From Arthrobacter sp. NicSoilB4 (GTDB taxonomy: Bacteria > Actinomycetota > Actinomycetes > Actinomycetales > Micrococcaceae), in the NCBI RefSeq assembly GCF_019977335.1, contig NZ_AP024653.1, positions 2,728,001 to 2,792,000 of the forward strand: a stretch of 64,000 bases of DNA. The letters are read 5' to 3'. Below are positions 50,528-59,759 of this stretch, piece after piece. A program made the position numbers and the translations under genes. The notes beneath the pieces are model-generated. The model ran no database searches, had not been told where the DNA came from, and saw nothing but the letters and a program-made list of their open reading frames with translations. Within the stretch, counting starts at the first letter, position 1. Every line of letters starts with the position of its first letter.

Positions 50528-51619
50528 CTAGTACCTCACTCGCGGGTCGATCAGGGCTGCGGCGACGTCCACGATGAAGTTCGTGACGGCGACGATGACC
50601 GCCAGCAGCACAACAATGCCCTGGACGGCGACGAAGTCGCGGGCGTTCAGGTATTGCACCAGCTGGTAGCCGAGGCCCTTCCACTCAAACGTGGACTCCG
50701 TGAGGACGGCGCCGCCCAACAGGAGGGCAATCTGGAGCCCCATGACGGTGATGATCGGAATCAGGGCAGGCTTGTAGGCGTGCTTGGTCACCAGCCGGAA
50801 ATTGCTGACGCCGCGGGACCTGCCGGCCTCAACATAGTCCTTGCCCAAAGTACCGATGACGTTGGTCCGGACCAGCCGGAGAAACACGCCTGCCGTCAGC
50901 AGCCCCAGCGTCAACGCGGGGAGGACTGAATGGGCTGCGACGTCGCCGAATGCCGCCATGTTGCCGCTGCGCAGCGCATCCAGCCAGTAGATCCCGGTCG
51001 GTGCGGCCAGGGCTCCCATGGAGAGCTCGGTGCGCGTGGAGGCCCGGCCTGCGACGGGAAGCCAGCCGAGCCAGACGGAGAACGTCAGTTTCATCAGCAG
51101 GCCCGCGAAGAACACGGGGGTGGCGTAGCAGAGAATGGCGAAGAACCGCAGGACGGCGTCGGGCGCCTTGTCGCGCTTGTAGGCGGAGACGAGCCCGAGC
51201 GGGATGCCGACCAGCAGGGCCACGATGAGGGCGTTGATGGCCAGTTCCAGCGTGGCTATACCAAAGGTCATGACCATTTGGACCACGGGCCGCCGGTCGG
51301 TGATGGTAGTGCCAAAGTTGCCGGTCGCCAGCTGGCCGACGTACTCAAAGTACTGCACGAGGATCGGACGGTCGTAGCCGGCCTCGTGGATGCGCTGTGC
51401 CAGAACTTCTGGCGGGAGCCGGCCGCCCTGGGCTGCGGTGATGGGATCGCCGATGACCCGCATCAGGAAGAAGACCAGTGTCACCAGAATGATCACGGTC
51501 GGAATGATCAGGAAGAAGCGCACTAGGATGTAGGTCCCCAGGCCCCCACCCGAGGATTTTTTCTTGGACGGAAGGAGTCCGTCGGCGTCGGCTGGCGGCG
51601 CCTCTATCAATGTTGTCAT
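50528..51619 (-). CDS. Oligopeptide ABC transporter permease (DppB-like)
   Basis: The 363-residue permease has an extra cytoplasmic N-terminus of about 25 residues, then six helices. It carries the DppB features: an extracytoplasmic region after helix 1, and the ATPase-contact loop YVEAGRSRGVSNFRLVTKHAYKPAL. It ends DPRVRY with a TAG two bases before the next start. Together with the DppC-like protein it forms the channel. The gene starts 133 bp downstream of the substrate-binding gene, with a hairpin between them. Confidence 0.94.
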   Translation of the reverse strand: MTTLIEAPPADADGLLPSKKKSSGGGLGTYILVRFFLIIPTVIILVTLVFFLMRVIGDPITAAQGGRLPPEVLAQRIHEAGYDRPILVQYFEYVGQLATGNFGTTITDRRPVVQMVMTFGIATLELAINALIVALLVGIPLGLVSAYKRDKAPDAVLRFFAILCYATPVFFAGLLMKLTFSVWLGWLPVAGRASTRTELSMGALAAPTGIYWLDALRSGNMAAFGDVAAHSVLPALTLGLLTAGVFLRLVRTNVIGTLGKDYVEAGRSRGVSNFRLVTKHAYKPALIPIITVMGLQIALLLGGAVLTESTFEWKGLGYQLVQYLNARDFVAVQGIVVLLAVIVAVTNFIVDVAAALIDPRVRY

Positions 51620-51691
51620 TGGTACCTAAGGTTGTGCTTTCGCGGCCATGGACCGGCCGGCGGGGACTGCAAGTACGGTAATTACCAGCAA

Positions 51692-51720
51692 AGGCGGGGC
51701 GCCTCGAGGGCGCCCCGCCT
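51692..51720 (-). terminator. Intra-operon hairpin between binding protein and permease genes
   Basis: AGGCGGGGCGCC and GGCGCCCCGCCT form a perfect 12-bp stem with a five-base loop, 32 bases after the binding-protein stop codon. There is no T-tract. Such hairpins often cause partial termination or protect the upstream message, so that the binding protein is made in excess over the membrane parts. Confidence 0.65.
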
Positions 51721-51752
51721 CACAGGCTGGTCAGGACCGCAGGGTTGCAGCC

Positions 51753-53381
51753 TTACTTGGAAACAGTTCCCAAACGGAACTTGAATGAGGCGTCGAGGGT
51801 CGTGTCGACACCCTTGACGCTGCTGCCGGAAACGGCAACCTGTGCGCCCTGGAGCAACGGAAGCGTGGAAATGTCCTTGGCCAGGGCATTCTGGGCATCC
51901 TTGATCGCGGACTCGCGTGCACTCTTGTCCACGGTGGTGAGCTGCTTGTTGATCAGATCAGTGACCGCGGGGTTGTTGTAGTGGTTCTTCAGGAAGCCGC
52001 CGTCCGGGAAGAACGGGGTCAGGTAGTTGTCGGCGTCGCTGAAGTCCGGGAACCAGCCAAACTGGAACAGCGGGTACTCGTCGGCACGGCTTGCCTTGCT
52101 GTAGGTTACCCATTCCGTGGACTGCAGGTTGACCTTGAACAGACCGGACTTCTCCAGCTGGTCCTTCACCATGGCGTACTCGTCGCCCGAGGACTTGCCG
52201 TAGTGGTCCGGGTTGTACTGCAGGTTCAGCGACACGGCGCTGGTCACGCCCGCGTCGGCCAGGACCTTCTTGGCCTTGTCGAGGCTGGGCTTGCCGGCGT
52301 CGCCGTAAGCGTCCTTGAACGATTCGTTGGCGCCGAGGAAGCCGCTGGGGACGTTGGAGTACAGCGGCAGGTAGGTGCCCTTGTAGACCTGGTCCGCGAT
52401 CGCCTGGCGGTCCACGAGGTTGGCGATGGCCTGGCGGACAGCCAGAGCCTTGGCCGGATCCGCGTCCGCAGCCTTCGCGCCGAACGGCATGGTGTCAAAG
52501 TTGAACGTGATGTAGCGGATTTCGCCGCCGGGGCCGACGTTCACCTTGACCTTGGAGTCCTTCTTCAGGTCATCGATGTCGGTGGCGCTCAAGCTGCGGT
52601 TGGCCACGTCGATGTTGCCCTGCTGGATGTCCAGCTTCATGTTCGTGGGATCCGCGTAGTACTTGATCGTGGCGCCATCGTTGGCCGGCTTGCCCAGCAC
52701 GCCCTTGTAGTCGGGCCACGCCTTGAAGCTGATCAGCTCGTTCTTCTTGTACGTTTCGATCGTGTACTGGCCGTAGAAGGCCTTCGCCTTGGCGATCGCG
52801 TCGTCGTCGAGCAGTTTGTCGGCCGGGAAGACTTCGTCGTCCACGATCGGCGCGGCAGGGCTGCTGAGGATCTGGGCGAAGGTCTGGTCATTGGCCAGCT
52901 TCAGCTTGAACACAACGGTGTTCGCATCCGGAGTCGTAATGCTGTCCACGTTCACCAGCAGGCTTGCGGGGCCGGCGGGATCGTTGATCTTGGTCTGGCG
53001 GTCGAAGGAGAACTTGACGTCCTTCGAGTCCAGGGTGTGGCCGTTGGCCCACTTCAGTCCGGGCTTGAGCTTGACCGTGTATTCGGTGGGCGTCGTGAAG
53101 GAGCTGGACTCGGCCAGGTCCGGCACGGGCTCGGCGCTGCCCGGCTTCGAGTTGAGCAGGAAGGAGTAGATCTGGTTCATCACCATGAAGGAACCGTTGT
53201 CGTACGCGCCCGCGGGATCCAGGGCCGTGACCTTGTCGGTGGTGCCGTAAGCGATCGGGCCGGCGGCCGCAGCCGTTGACCCGCCACCGCCACCGGACGG
53301 GCCGGTGCACGCGGTCAGCGCAAAGGCTGATACCCCGACGAGCGCGATGGCGCTCTGGAGGGCCTTTTTGTTCATTGCCAT
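51753..53381 (-). CDS. Oligopeptide ABC transporter substrate-binding lipoprotein
   Basis: From the ATG at 53381 the product is 542 residues (an ATG two codons later is an alternative). A signal peptide ends in the lipobox LTAC, followed by a glycine and serine-rich linker. The DppA/OppA-type SBP_bac_5 domain follows, with YTVKLKPGLKWANGHTLDSKDVKFSFDR as a family hallmark. It captures peptides at the outer membrane face. It is the first gene of the transporter operon. Confidence 0.94.
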   Translation of the reverse strand: MAMNKKALQSAIALVGVSAFALTACTGPSGGGGGSTAAAAGPIAYGTTDKVTALDPAGAYDNGSFMVMNQIYSFLLNSKPGSAEPVPDLAESSSFTTPTEYTVKLKPGLKWANGHTLDSKDVKFSFDRQTKINDPAGPASLLVNVDSITTPDANTVVFKLKLANDQTFAQILSSPAAPIVDDEVFPADKLLDDDAIAKAKAFYGQYTIETYKKNELISFKAWPDYKGVLGKPANDGATIKYYADPTNMKLDIQQGNIDVANRSLSATDIDDLKKDSKVKVNVGPGGEIRYITFNFDTMPFGAKAADADPAKALAVRQAIANLVDRQAIADQVYKGTYLPLYSNVPSGFLGANESFKDAYGDAGKPSLDKAKKVLADAGVTSAVSLNLQYNPDHYGKSSGDEYAMVKDQLEKSGLFKVNLQSTEWVTYSKASRADEYPLFQFGWFPDFSDADNYLTPFFPDGGFLKNHYNNPAVTDLINKQLTTVDKSARESAIKDAQNALAKDISTLPLLQGAQVAVSGSSVKGVDTTLDASFKFRLGTVSK

Positions 53382-53707
53382 CTGTGAACTTTCTGTTCGA
53401 TGAGTACTGGTGCGCAGCCCCGAAGTACGGAGACGACTCGGAGGGCGGCACGCTGTCCTGATCCCTCGATTCAACCAGACGACCAGTAGGTGAATCGTTA
53501 CATCTTGTGAGATGAGACACAAAATTTACACGAACGGGCAGAACTCGTCATTATCTTCAGGAATCACTCGTGAATTTCGGCAGGGCGCGATGCCGCCGTG
53601 CGCGCCCCGCGGCGCAGCCCCGGAACCGCGAAGCCAACGAAAAAGCCGCACACCAGCGGTGTGCGGCTAGGTCGCCGGCCGTGTACGGCCGCCGGATATC
53701 GGGCTGC
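53382..53707. other. 326-bp intergenic region
   Basis: No coding signal is visible. It must hold the promoter of the substrate-binding gene on its left, where an AT-rich stretch around 53488-53535 is the likeliest place. On its right is the mnmA terminator at 53645-53669. A short imperfect palindrome CATCT-TGTG-AGATG occurs near 53501-53514 with no assigned partner. Confidence 0.6.
53645..53669 (-). terminator. Intrinsic terminator of mnmA
   Basis: AGCCGCACACC and GGTGTGCGGCT form an 11-bp perfect stem with a three-base loop, 38 bases after the mnmA stop. On the minus strand it is followed by TTTTTCG, a proper T-tract. Confidence 0.88.
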
Positions 53708-54832
53708 CTAGAGTGCGGCCCGCTGCAGCGAACGCGCCGCGTCGATGGTGGCCTGGCCCAGCACGCGGCTGCCCTGGTACAGCACCACGGTCTGGCCGGG
53801 GGCCACACCGCGCAGGGGCTCCGTCAGGGTGACGACCAGGTCGCCGGCGTCGGTCGCGCGTTCCATGCGCGCGGTGGCGGGCACGGGGTCGCCGTGGGCG
53901 CGGACCTGGGCGTAGCAGTCGAACTCCTCGCCAGTGGCGATCTCCGCGATCGGCAGGCCGGCCCAGGAGACCTTGATGCCGCGGATCTCGTCGATGGCGA
54001 GAAGCGCCTCGGGCCCCACCACCACTTTGTTTTCCTTCGGCCGGATCTCCAGCACGAAGCGCGGCTTGCCGTCGGTGGCCGGGGTGCCCAGCTTCAGTCC
54101 GCGGCGCTGGCCGACCGTGAACGCATTCGCACCGGGGTGCTCGCCGACCTTCGCGCCGGATTCGTCGACGATGTCGCCGGTGGTCATCTCGATCTTCTCT
54201 GCCAGCCAGCCGGCGGTGTCGCCGTCGGGGATGAAGCAGATGTCATGGCTGTCCGGCTTGTTGGCCACGGACAGGCCGCGGCGCTCCGCCTCGGCGCGGA
54301 CCTCGGCCTTGGACGGCGTGTCAGCGAGCGGGAACATGGAGTGCTTCAGCTGTTCGTGCGTGAGCACGCCCAGGACGTAGCTCTGGTCTTTGGCCCAGTC
54401 CGCGGCGCGGTGCAGCTCGGGGTTGCCGTCGGCGTCGTTGATCACCTTGGCGTAGTGGCCGGTGCAGACGGCGTCGAATCCCAGGGCGATCGCCTTCTCC
54501 AGCAGCGCGGCGAACTTGATCCGCTCGTTGCAGCGCATGCAGGGGTTCGGTGTGCGTCCGGCGGCGTATTCGTCGATGAAGTCCTGGACCACGTCTTCCT
54601 TGAAACGCTCCGAGAAGTCCCACACGTAGTACGGGATCCCGAGCACGTCGCACGCCCGCCAGGCGTCGCGGGAGTCCTCGATGGTGCAGCAGCCGCGGCT
54701 GCCGGTGCGCAGGGTACCCGGCATCCTGGACAGCGCAAGGTGGACGCCGACGACGTCGTGTCCCGCCTCGACGGCGCGGGCTGCTGCGACGGCGGAATCG
54801 ACGCCGCCGCTCATGGCTGCAAGAACTCGCAT
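53708..54832 (-). CDS. mnmA: tRNA-specific 2-thiouridylase MnmA
   Basis: From the ATG at 54832 the product is 374 residues. It starts [15 protein letters not shown] with the PP-loop SGGVDS, and carries NPCMRCN and DICFIPDGD, whose cysteines handle the persulfide sulfur. It thiolates U34 of Lys, Glu and Gln tRNAs. An upstream extension to 54898 lacks the conserved beginning. In many actinobacteria mnmA is directly next to a cysteine desulfurase gene. Here that gene lies at 56307-57536 on the same strand, with an oppositely oriented oxidoreductase between them. Confidence 0.95.
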   Translation of the reverse strand: MRVLAAMSGGVDSAVAAARAVEAGHDVVGVHLALSRMPGTLRTGSRGCCTIEDSRDAWRACDVLGIPYYVWDFSERFKEDVVQDFIDEYAAGRTPNPCMRCNERIKFAALLEKAIALGFDAVCTGHYAKVINDADGNPELHRAADWAKDQSYVLGVLTHEQLKHSMFPLADTPSKAEVRAEAERRGLSVANKPDSHDICFIPDGDTAGWLAEKIEMTTGDIVDESGAKVGEHPGANAFTVGQRRGLKLGTPATDGKPRFVLEIRPKENKVVVGPEALLAIDEIRGIKVSWAGLPIAEIATGEEFDCYAQVRAHGDPVPATARMERATDAGDLVVTLTEPLRGVAPGQTVVLYQGSRVLGQATIDAARSLQRAAL

Positions 54833-54949
54833 ACTGACTTTCTTTGGGGTTCGGGGGTTGTTGCCGGCATTGGCGGCTGCTGGAGGCAGAAGTAGCACAA
54901 TGCCCGCCGCCCTATTCTATCGCCACGCCGAATCCTGACCCAAAAGACC

Positions 54950-54998
54950 TTGACGTCCGCCGGTGGCGATTCTAAAGTCAAAAATAACGGTTTTAGAT
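54950..54998 (+). promoter_or_regulatory. Promoter and operator A of the FAD-dependent oxidoreductase gene
   Basis: TTGACG (54950-54955) and TAAAGT (54973-54978) are separated by 17 bases. The -10 box lies inside a 30-base imperfect inverted repeat (54969-54998) with arms TTCTAAAG and TTTTAGAT. The same promoter-operator geometry occurs at 59272-59320, with 21 of 30 operator bases identical. Confidence 0.72.
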
Positions 54999-55056
54999 GC
55001 AGTTCCTGCGACATGCGGCCCCGGTTGCGCCGGCGGCCGCAGGAATCGAGCACGTC

Positions 55057-56310
55057 ATGGCCTCCGACAACTTTGTGATCGTGGGCGGCGGACTGGCCGG
55101 CGCCACCGCCGCCAAGACCCTCCGCGCGGAAGGCTACGGCGGGCCCGTGATCCTGCTGGCGGAGGAGGGGCACCATCCCTACCTGCGCCCGCCGCTGTCC
55201 AAGGAATTCCTACTGGGCAAGGCCGAAGACGACGCCCTGCCCGTGGTCCCGGCCGGCTGGTACGCGCAGAACGGCGTTGAACTGCGGTTGGGCGCGGCCG
55301 TCACGCGGATTGATCCGGCCGCCCGCAGCGTGACCCTCCGGGACGGCCAGAGCCTGGGCTACGCCTCCCTGCTGCTGGCCACCGGCGCCCGCCCCCGGCG
55401 CCTTCCGCTGCCCGGAAGCGGCGCGGAGGGGGTCAGCACGTTCCGCACCGTTGACGACTGCCGCCGCCTGCGCGCCGGACTGGCCGACGGCGGACGGAAT
55501 GTCGTGATGATCGGTTCGGGCTGGATCGGGATGGAGCTCGCCGCGGCGGCGTGCGCGTATGGAAATTCGGTCACCCTGCTGGGGCTCGAAGAGGTGCCCC
55601 TGGGCGCGGCGATCGGGCCGGAGCTGGGCGGGTTTTTCCGTTCGCTGCACGAGGCGAACGGCGTCCGGTTCCGGCTCCCCGCCTCTGCTGCGGAAATCAG
55701 GGAGCAGTCGGGCCGGGTCACCGGCGTGGTAACGGATGCCGGGGAGATCCTGCCCGCGGATCTGGTGATCATCGCCGTGGGGGTGGCCCCCGAAGTCTCG
55801 CTGGCCGAAGCGGCGGGGATCGCCCTGCAGAACGGCATCCTCACGGATGCCTCGCTGCGCACCTCAGCGCCCGGAATCTTTGCCGCCGGGGACGTCGCCA
55901 ACGCCCTGCATCCCTTCACCGGTGAGCACCACCGCAGCGAGCACTGGTCCAATGCCCTCAACGGCGGCAAAGTGGCGGCCAGGGCGATGCTCGGCCAGGA
56001 CGCTGTCCTGGACACGGTCCCGTACTTCTACACCGACCAGTTCGATGTCAGCATGGAGTACTCCGGCTTCCCGGCGCTCGTCGCGGGGCCGCCGGCGATC
56101 CGCGGCTCCATCGAGGGCAAGGAGTTCCTCGCGTTCTGGCAGCGCGACGGCCGGGTGGTCGCGGGAATGAGTGTGAACTGGCCGCGCTCGGGCAAGCCGC
56201 AAAAGATGATCAAGCAGCTGATCGCGGCACGAACCGCGGTGAGCCCGGCTGACCTCACCGATCCGGGCGTCCCGCTCGACAGCCTGCTGCCGGAGTCTCA
56301 GCTGTACTAG
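55057..56310 (+). CDS. FAD-dependent oxidoreductase, ferredoxin-reductase-like
   Basis: From the ATG at 55057 the product is 417 residues. The ATG at 54997 is inside the operator arm and is rejected. The protein has FAD-binding [17 protein letters not shown] at the N-terminus, NAD(P)-binding [19 protein letters not shown] near 150-170, a second FAD motif with [10 protein letters not shown], and the C-terminal reductase domain. It resembles the reductases that feed electrons to ferredoxins or rubredoxins of oxygenases and P450s. The partner is unknown. Its stop codon interleaves with that of the convergent cysteine desulfurase gene in CTAG. Confidence 0.85.
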   Translation: MASDNFVIVGGGLAGATAAKTLRAEGYGGPVILLAEEGHHPYLRPPLSKEFLLGKAEDDALPVVPAGWYAQNGVELRLGAAVTRIDPAARSVTLRDGQSLGYASLLLATGARPRRLPLPGSGAEGVSTFRTVDDCRRLRAGLADGGRNVVMIGSGWIGMELAAAACAYGNSVTLLGLEEVPLGAAIGPELGGFFRSLHEANGVRFRLPASAAEIREQSGRVTGVVTDAGEILPADLVIIAVGVAPEVSLAEAAGIALQNGILTDASLRTSAPGIFAAGDVANALHPFTGEHHRSEHWSNALNGGKVAARAMLGQDAVLDTVPYFYTDQFDVSMEYSGFPALVAGPPAIRGSIEGKEFLAFWQRDGRVVAGMSVNWPRSGKPQKMIKQLIAARTAVSPADLTDPGVPLDSLLPESQLY

Positions 56311-57536
56311 CCTTTCGCGGCAGCGTGGCGGGCGACGGTTCCGGCGGTCTGGATGCTGGACTCGTGGCCGGCCATGCCGGCCTGGCGTGCGCGGGTGTAG
56401 GCGCCGGGCAGGGCGGCCAGCAGCGCATCGACGTCGGCTGCGGTGGAAGAGTGCCCCAGGCTGAACCTCTGGGCCCCTCGGGCTGTGTCCTCGTCCAGTC
56501 CCATGGCCAGCAGCACGTGGGACGGCCGGGGTACGCCCGCTGTGCAGGCCGACCCGGTGGAGGATTCGACCCCTGCCAGATCGAGCAGGAACAGCAGGGA
56601 GTCCCCTTCGCAGCCGGGGAACGTGAAGTGCGCGTTGCCCGGCAGCCGTCCGGGACCTGGGGCCCCGCGCAGCACGGCGTCCGGCACAGCTGCCAGGACG
56701 CCGTCGATCAGCCGGTCCCGGAGCGCGGCAATGCGTTCCCGCTCCTCCGGAAGTTTGGTTGTGACCGCCTCGGCCGCCGCGGCAAAGGCGGCAATGGACG
56801 CGGTGTCCAGGGTTCCGGAGCGGACGTCGCGCTCCTGTCCCCCGCCGTGCTGGACCGGGGTGAGCTTCACGGCGCGGCCGAGCATCAGCGCCCCGACGCC
56901 GACCGGGCCACCGATCTTGTGCCCGGAGATGGACATGGCGTCCAGCCCGACGGCCCGGAAATCCACGGGTACCGAGCCGAAGGCCTGGACGGCATCGGAG
57001 TGGACCGGCACTCCGGCGCGGTGCGCCAGTTCGACGATCTCCGCGACGGGCTGGATGCTACCGACCTCGTTGTTGGCCCACATCACCGTGACCAGGGCGA
57101 TCGAGGCCGGGTCCCGGGAGAGTTCCGCGGCGAGCACGTCAAGGTCGACGACGCCGTCGGCGTCCACCGGCAGCCACGACACTTCGGCGCCCTCGTGCCG
57201 CTCGAGCCATTCGACGGTATCCAGCACGGCATGGTGTTCGACGGCGGAGCACAGGATCCGCGTCCGGGCAGGGTTCTCGGCGTGCCGGGCCCAGTACAGG
57301 CCCTTCACGGCAAGGTTGTCGGCCTCGGTTCCGCCCGAGGTGAAGATGACTTCGGAGGGGTGCGCTCCGGCAGCTGCCGCCAGCACTTCGCGGGCGTCCT
57401 CGACGGCGCGGCGGGCGCGCCGGCCCGATCCATGCAGCGAGGAAGGGTTGCCGGTCCGGGCCAGCTCACGCGTCAGCGCGGCCAGGGCCTCCGGGGCCAG
57501 GGTAGTGGTTGCGGCATGATCGAGGTATACGGACAC
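56307..57536 (-). CDS. Cysteine desulfurase (IscS/NifS family)
   Basis: The 409-residue PLP enzyme has a DHAATT start, the PLP-lysine block [10 protein letters not shown], the TSGGTEADN segment, and a mobile-loop cysteine in [18 protein letters not shown]. It releases sulfur from cysteine as a persulfide. Presence near mnmA suggests it supplies tRNA thiolation, as in the B. subtilis YrvO and Rv3025c arrangements. Fe-S assembly is also possible. A 27-residue alanine-rich C-terminal extension is slightly longer than usual. Confidence 0.93.
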   Translation of the reverse strand: MSVYLDHAATTTLAPEALAALTRELARTGNPSSLHGSGRRARRAVEDAREVLAAAAGAHPSEVIFTSGGTEADNLAVKGLYWARHAENPARTRILCSAVEHHAVLDTVEWLERHEGAEVSWLPVDADGVVDLDVLAAELSRDPASIALVTVMWANNEVGSIQPVAEIVELAHRAGVPVHSDAVQAFGSVPVDFRAVGLDAMSISGHKIGGPVGVGALMLGRAVKLTPVQHGGGQERDVRSGTLDTASIAAFAAAAEAVTTKLPEERERIAALRDRLIDGVLAAVPDAVLRGAPGPGRLPGNAHFTFPGCEGDSLLFLLDLAGVESSTGSACTAGVPRPSHVLLAMGLDEDTARGAQRFSLGHSSTAADVDALLAALPGAYTRARQAGMAGHESSIQTAGTVARHAAAKG

Positions 57537-57586
57537 AGGGCAATTCTACCTGCGGGCCGGGCGCCGCACTGGTGTACATTCGAGCG

Positions 57587-58516
57587 GTGAAAGCGTCCCT
57601 GTACCTCGTCCTGGCCACCCTCTTCTGGTCCGGGAATTTCATCGTCGCCCAGGCCGCCGTCGCCTCAATGACGCCCCTTGATCTGACGTTCTGGCGCTGG
57701 GCGCTGGCCGCCGTGCCTCTGCTGCTGTTGGCCCACTTCGTGGAGAAGCCGGACTGGCGCGCGGTGTTGCGCCGCTGGCCCGTGCTGCTGCTGCTGAGCG
57801 TGCTGGGCATGAGCGGCTACACGCTCCTGCTGTACGGAGCCCTCGGCCACACGTCCGCGATGAACGCTTCGCTGATCACGGCGGCCAACCCGGCCCTGAT
57901 CGTTGTACTGGCGATGGTCCTGACCGGGGAAAGGACCACACGCCTGGGCTGGTTCGGCATCTGCCTCGGCCTTCTCGGCGTTCTGCTGGTTCTGACCCGC
58001 GGCGAGCTGCAGCGTTTGATCAGCCTGTCCCTGAATATCGGTGAACTCCTGATGATCGGCGCGATCTTCGTCTGGGGCTGCTACACGATCATCGCCCGCA
58101 GGCTGGAGGTCCCCGCCATCGCGGCCACGGCTGTTCAGGTGGTGATTGCGGCCGTGTCGCTGGCACCTTTTGCCCTCGCCATGAACGTGAGGCTCCCGGA
58201 GACTGCGGCCGAGGCCTGGTCGCTGGCCTACATCGTGGTCTTCCCGTCCCTGGGCGCCTACCTGCTGTGGAACCTTGCCCTGAAGACCACCCCGTCCGGC
58301 ACCGCCGGGAATTATCTCAACCTCATTGTCGTCTTCACGGCGGTCATCACCGTGGCGCTGGGGACACCGCTCACGCTGGTCCAGATCGCGGGGGGCGTGC
58401 TGGTGATCGCCGGGGTGCTGCTGACCGGAATGAAGGGGCAGGCCAAACCCCCGGCGGCCGCCGCGCAGCACCTCACGTCCGGCCCCGCGTCGAAGGACCT
58501 CGCCCCTAAGGCCTGA
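57587..58516 (+). CDS. EamA/DMT-family transporter
   Basis: About 309 residues from the GTG at 57587 (GTG at 57572 is an alternative). Ten predicted helices in two EamA repeats are visible, starting with SLYLVLATLFWSGNFIVAQAAV and, in the second half, LLMIGAIFVWGCYTIIARRL. Such transporters usually export amino acids or metabolites; the substrate is unknown. It diverges from the cysteine desulfurase gene by 50 bp and overlaps the convergent regulator gene by 11 bp at the 3' ends. Confidence 0.85.
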   Translation: MKASLYLVLATLFWSGNFIVAQAAVASMTPLDLTFWRWALAAVPLLLLAHFVEKPDWRAVLRRWPVLLLLSVLGMSGYTLLLYGALGHTSAMNASLITAANPALIVVLAMVLTGERTTRLGWFGICLGLLGVLLVLTRGELQRLISLSLNIGELLMIGAIFVWGCYTIIARRLEVPAIAATAVQVVIAAVSLAPFALAMNVRLPETAAEAWSLAYIVVFPSLGAYLLWNLALKTTPSGTAGNYLNLIVVFTAVITVALGTPLTLVQIAGGVLVIAGVLLTGMKGQAKPPAAAAQHLTSGPASKDLAPKA

Positions 58517-59240
58517 TCCGGGCGCAGCACTGCGCCGGCAGCGCGGCTCCCTGCGCGCGGAGCTCGTCGATGGCGAGGGCCTGCACCCGGTCCGGGTCGA
58601 TGCCGCAGCCTTCCGCGGCGCCGCCCAGAAAGGCGCCGTTCATGGCGCAGACCACATCGGTGTGCCCCTCGGCGATCCTGTGGAACGGACAGTTGAGCAG
58701 CACCAGGCCGCCCTCGCCGTCGTCCTCGGGACGGTAGCCCTCCGAGGCAAGGAACGCGGCAAAGTCGGCTCCCCCTGCCCCTGCCTGGGCGTCCGGCTGC
58801 CCGGCCGGGGCGGCCGTGGCACGGGCTGCCGCAAGCCCCCGCGCATGGGCCGTGCGCACCAGCGCTTCGCGCGCCGAACCGAGGCGCGCGGTTGACTCCT
58901 CGATGGCCGACACCAGCAACTCCGCGGCCAAATCGTAGTTCCGGTCCGGCACCGACGCAGCGACCTCCCGGACGGCAGCCAGGTAGAGCTTTGCCGGGCG
59001 GCCGGACCCGGGCCCGCCCCTGCCGCCAAGCTTCCGGAATTCCACGGCCAGGAGCCCGTCCTGCACCAGGCGGTCCAGCTGGAAGGACGCCGTGCTCCGG
59101 GGCAAACCCAGAGCTCCGGCGGCGTCGTCGCGGCTGACGGGGCACCCGGCCGAGGCGACGAAGTCGAACAGCTTCCGGCGGTTCTCGTCCCCTAGGGAGG
59201 CGACGGCCGCAATCCTGCGGTTCCACGGGGTTCGGATCAT
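58506..59240 (-). CDS. Winged-helix regulator with SufR-like cysteine cluster
   Basis: The 244-residue protein has an N-terminal ArsR-like winged helix (about 8-90, with DENRRKLFDFVASAG, a recognition helix around PRSTASFQLDRLVQDG, and the wing ending GRPAKLYLA). A helical linker leads to a C-terminal domain with C184, C198, C212, C238 and C239. The NCPFHRIAEGH block and Cys spacing of 13 and 13 resemble SufR, a [4Fe-4S] or [2Fe-2S] repressor. The ATG follows a TAGGCT -10 box (59252-59247) by six bases, so the message is likely leaderless. It probably regulates the divergent DoxX-like gene and, through operator A, the oxidoreductase. Confidence 0.8.
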   Translation of the reverse strand: MIRTPWNRRIAAVASLGDENRRKLFDFVASAGCPVSRDDAAGALGLPRSTASFQLDRLVQDGLLAVEFRKLGGRGGPGSGRPAKLYLAAVREVAASVPDRNYDLAAELLVSAIEESTARLGSAREALVRTAHARGLAAARATAAPAGQPDAQAGAGGADFAAFLASEGYRPEDDGEGGLVLLNCPFHRIAEGHTDVVCAMNGAFLGGAAEGCGIDPDRVQALAIDELRAQGAALPAQCCARIRP

Positions 59241-59254
59241 GAAATCAGCCTAGC

Positions 59255-59266
59255 TCTAAAATCAAG
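59255..59266. promoter_or_regulatory. Half-operator C in the regulator promoter
   Basis: TCTAAAATCAA (59256-59265 region) repeats the left arm of operator B. It lies immediately upstream of the regulator -10 box TAGGCT. The matching right arm is poor (CTTTACTA at the expected distance), so it is a half-site that could allow weak autoregulation. Confidence 0.5.
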
Positions 59267-59271
59267 ATTCA

Positions 59272-59320
59272 TTGCTTTACTACTCGTTCCATTCTAAAAT
59301 CAAACTATCCAATTTTAGAA
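59272..59320 (+). promoter_or_regulatory. Promoter and operator B of the DoxX-like gene
   Basis: TTGCTT (59272-59277) and TAAAAT (59295-59300) are separated by 17 bases. The -10 box lies inside a 30-base element (59291-59320) with a perfect 8-bp inverted repeat, TTCTAAAA and TTTTAGAA, separated by 13 bases. The expected start site near 59307 would be covered by a bound regulator. The GGAG ribosome binding site follows at once. Confidence 0.78.
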
Positions 59321-59329
59321 GGAGTAGTG

Positions 59330-59743
59330 ATGAAATCCTCTGCATCCCTTACGTCGCCCGCCCGGCCCCTGGCCGCGGCTCCAGAGCGCCAGGCCTTCCT
59401 GCTGCTGCGGACAGTCTTCACCGTCGCACCGGTGGTCTTCGGCCTGGACAAGTTCACGAACCTGCTCACCGACTGGACCATGTACCTGGCTCCGGTGGTC
59501 ACAGATGTTGTGCCGCTGCCGGCGCAGACCATCATGTACGTCGTGGGCGTGGTGGAGATCGCCGCCGGCCTGGCGGTGGCGCTGAAGCCGCGGTTCGGCT
59601 CGCTGCTCGTGGCGGTCTGGCTCCTCGGAATCATCGTCAACCTGATCATCCTTGGCAGCTTCTACGACGTGGCCCTGCGTGACTTCGGCCTGCTGGTCGG
59701 GGCGCTGGCCCTGAACCGGCTCGCGCAGCCAAAGCAGGGGTAA
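59330..59743 (+). CDS. DoxX-like small membrane protein
   Basis: From the ATG at 59330 (GGAG five bases upstream; the GTG at 59327 is too close) the product is 137 residues. Four predicted helices follow a 20-residue basic N-terminus. The segments FTVAPVVFGLDKFTNLLTDW and YVVGVVEIAAGLAVALKPR and the C-terminal ALRDFGLLVGALALNRLA fit the DoxX-like superfamily, whose members act with oxidative-stress or thiol systems. The gene is divergent from the SufR-like regulator and is preceded by operator B. Confidence 0.78.
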   Translation: MKSSASLTSPARPLAAAPERQAFLLLRTVFTVAPVVFGLDKFTNLLTDWTMYLAPVVTDVVPLPAQTIMYVVGVVEIAAGLAVALKPRFGSLLVAVWLLGIIVNLIILGSFYDVALRDFGLLVGALALNRLAQPKQG

Positions 59744-59759
59744 ACGGTTCCGGACGGCC

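Noticed and set aside
53488..53535. A firm promoter for the peptide-binding lipoprotein
   Set aside because: AT-rich bases and a TTGTGT hexamer are present, but no -10 at a proper distance was convincing.
54997..55056. ATG at 54997 as the oxidoreductase start
   Set aside because: It lies in the right arm of operator A and adds twenty low-complexity residues before the FAD-binding fold. A leaderless short variant cannot be fully excluded.
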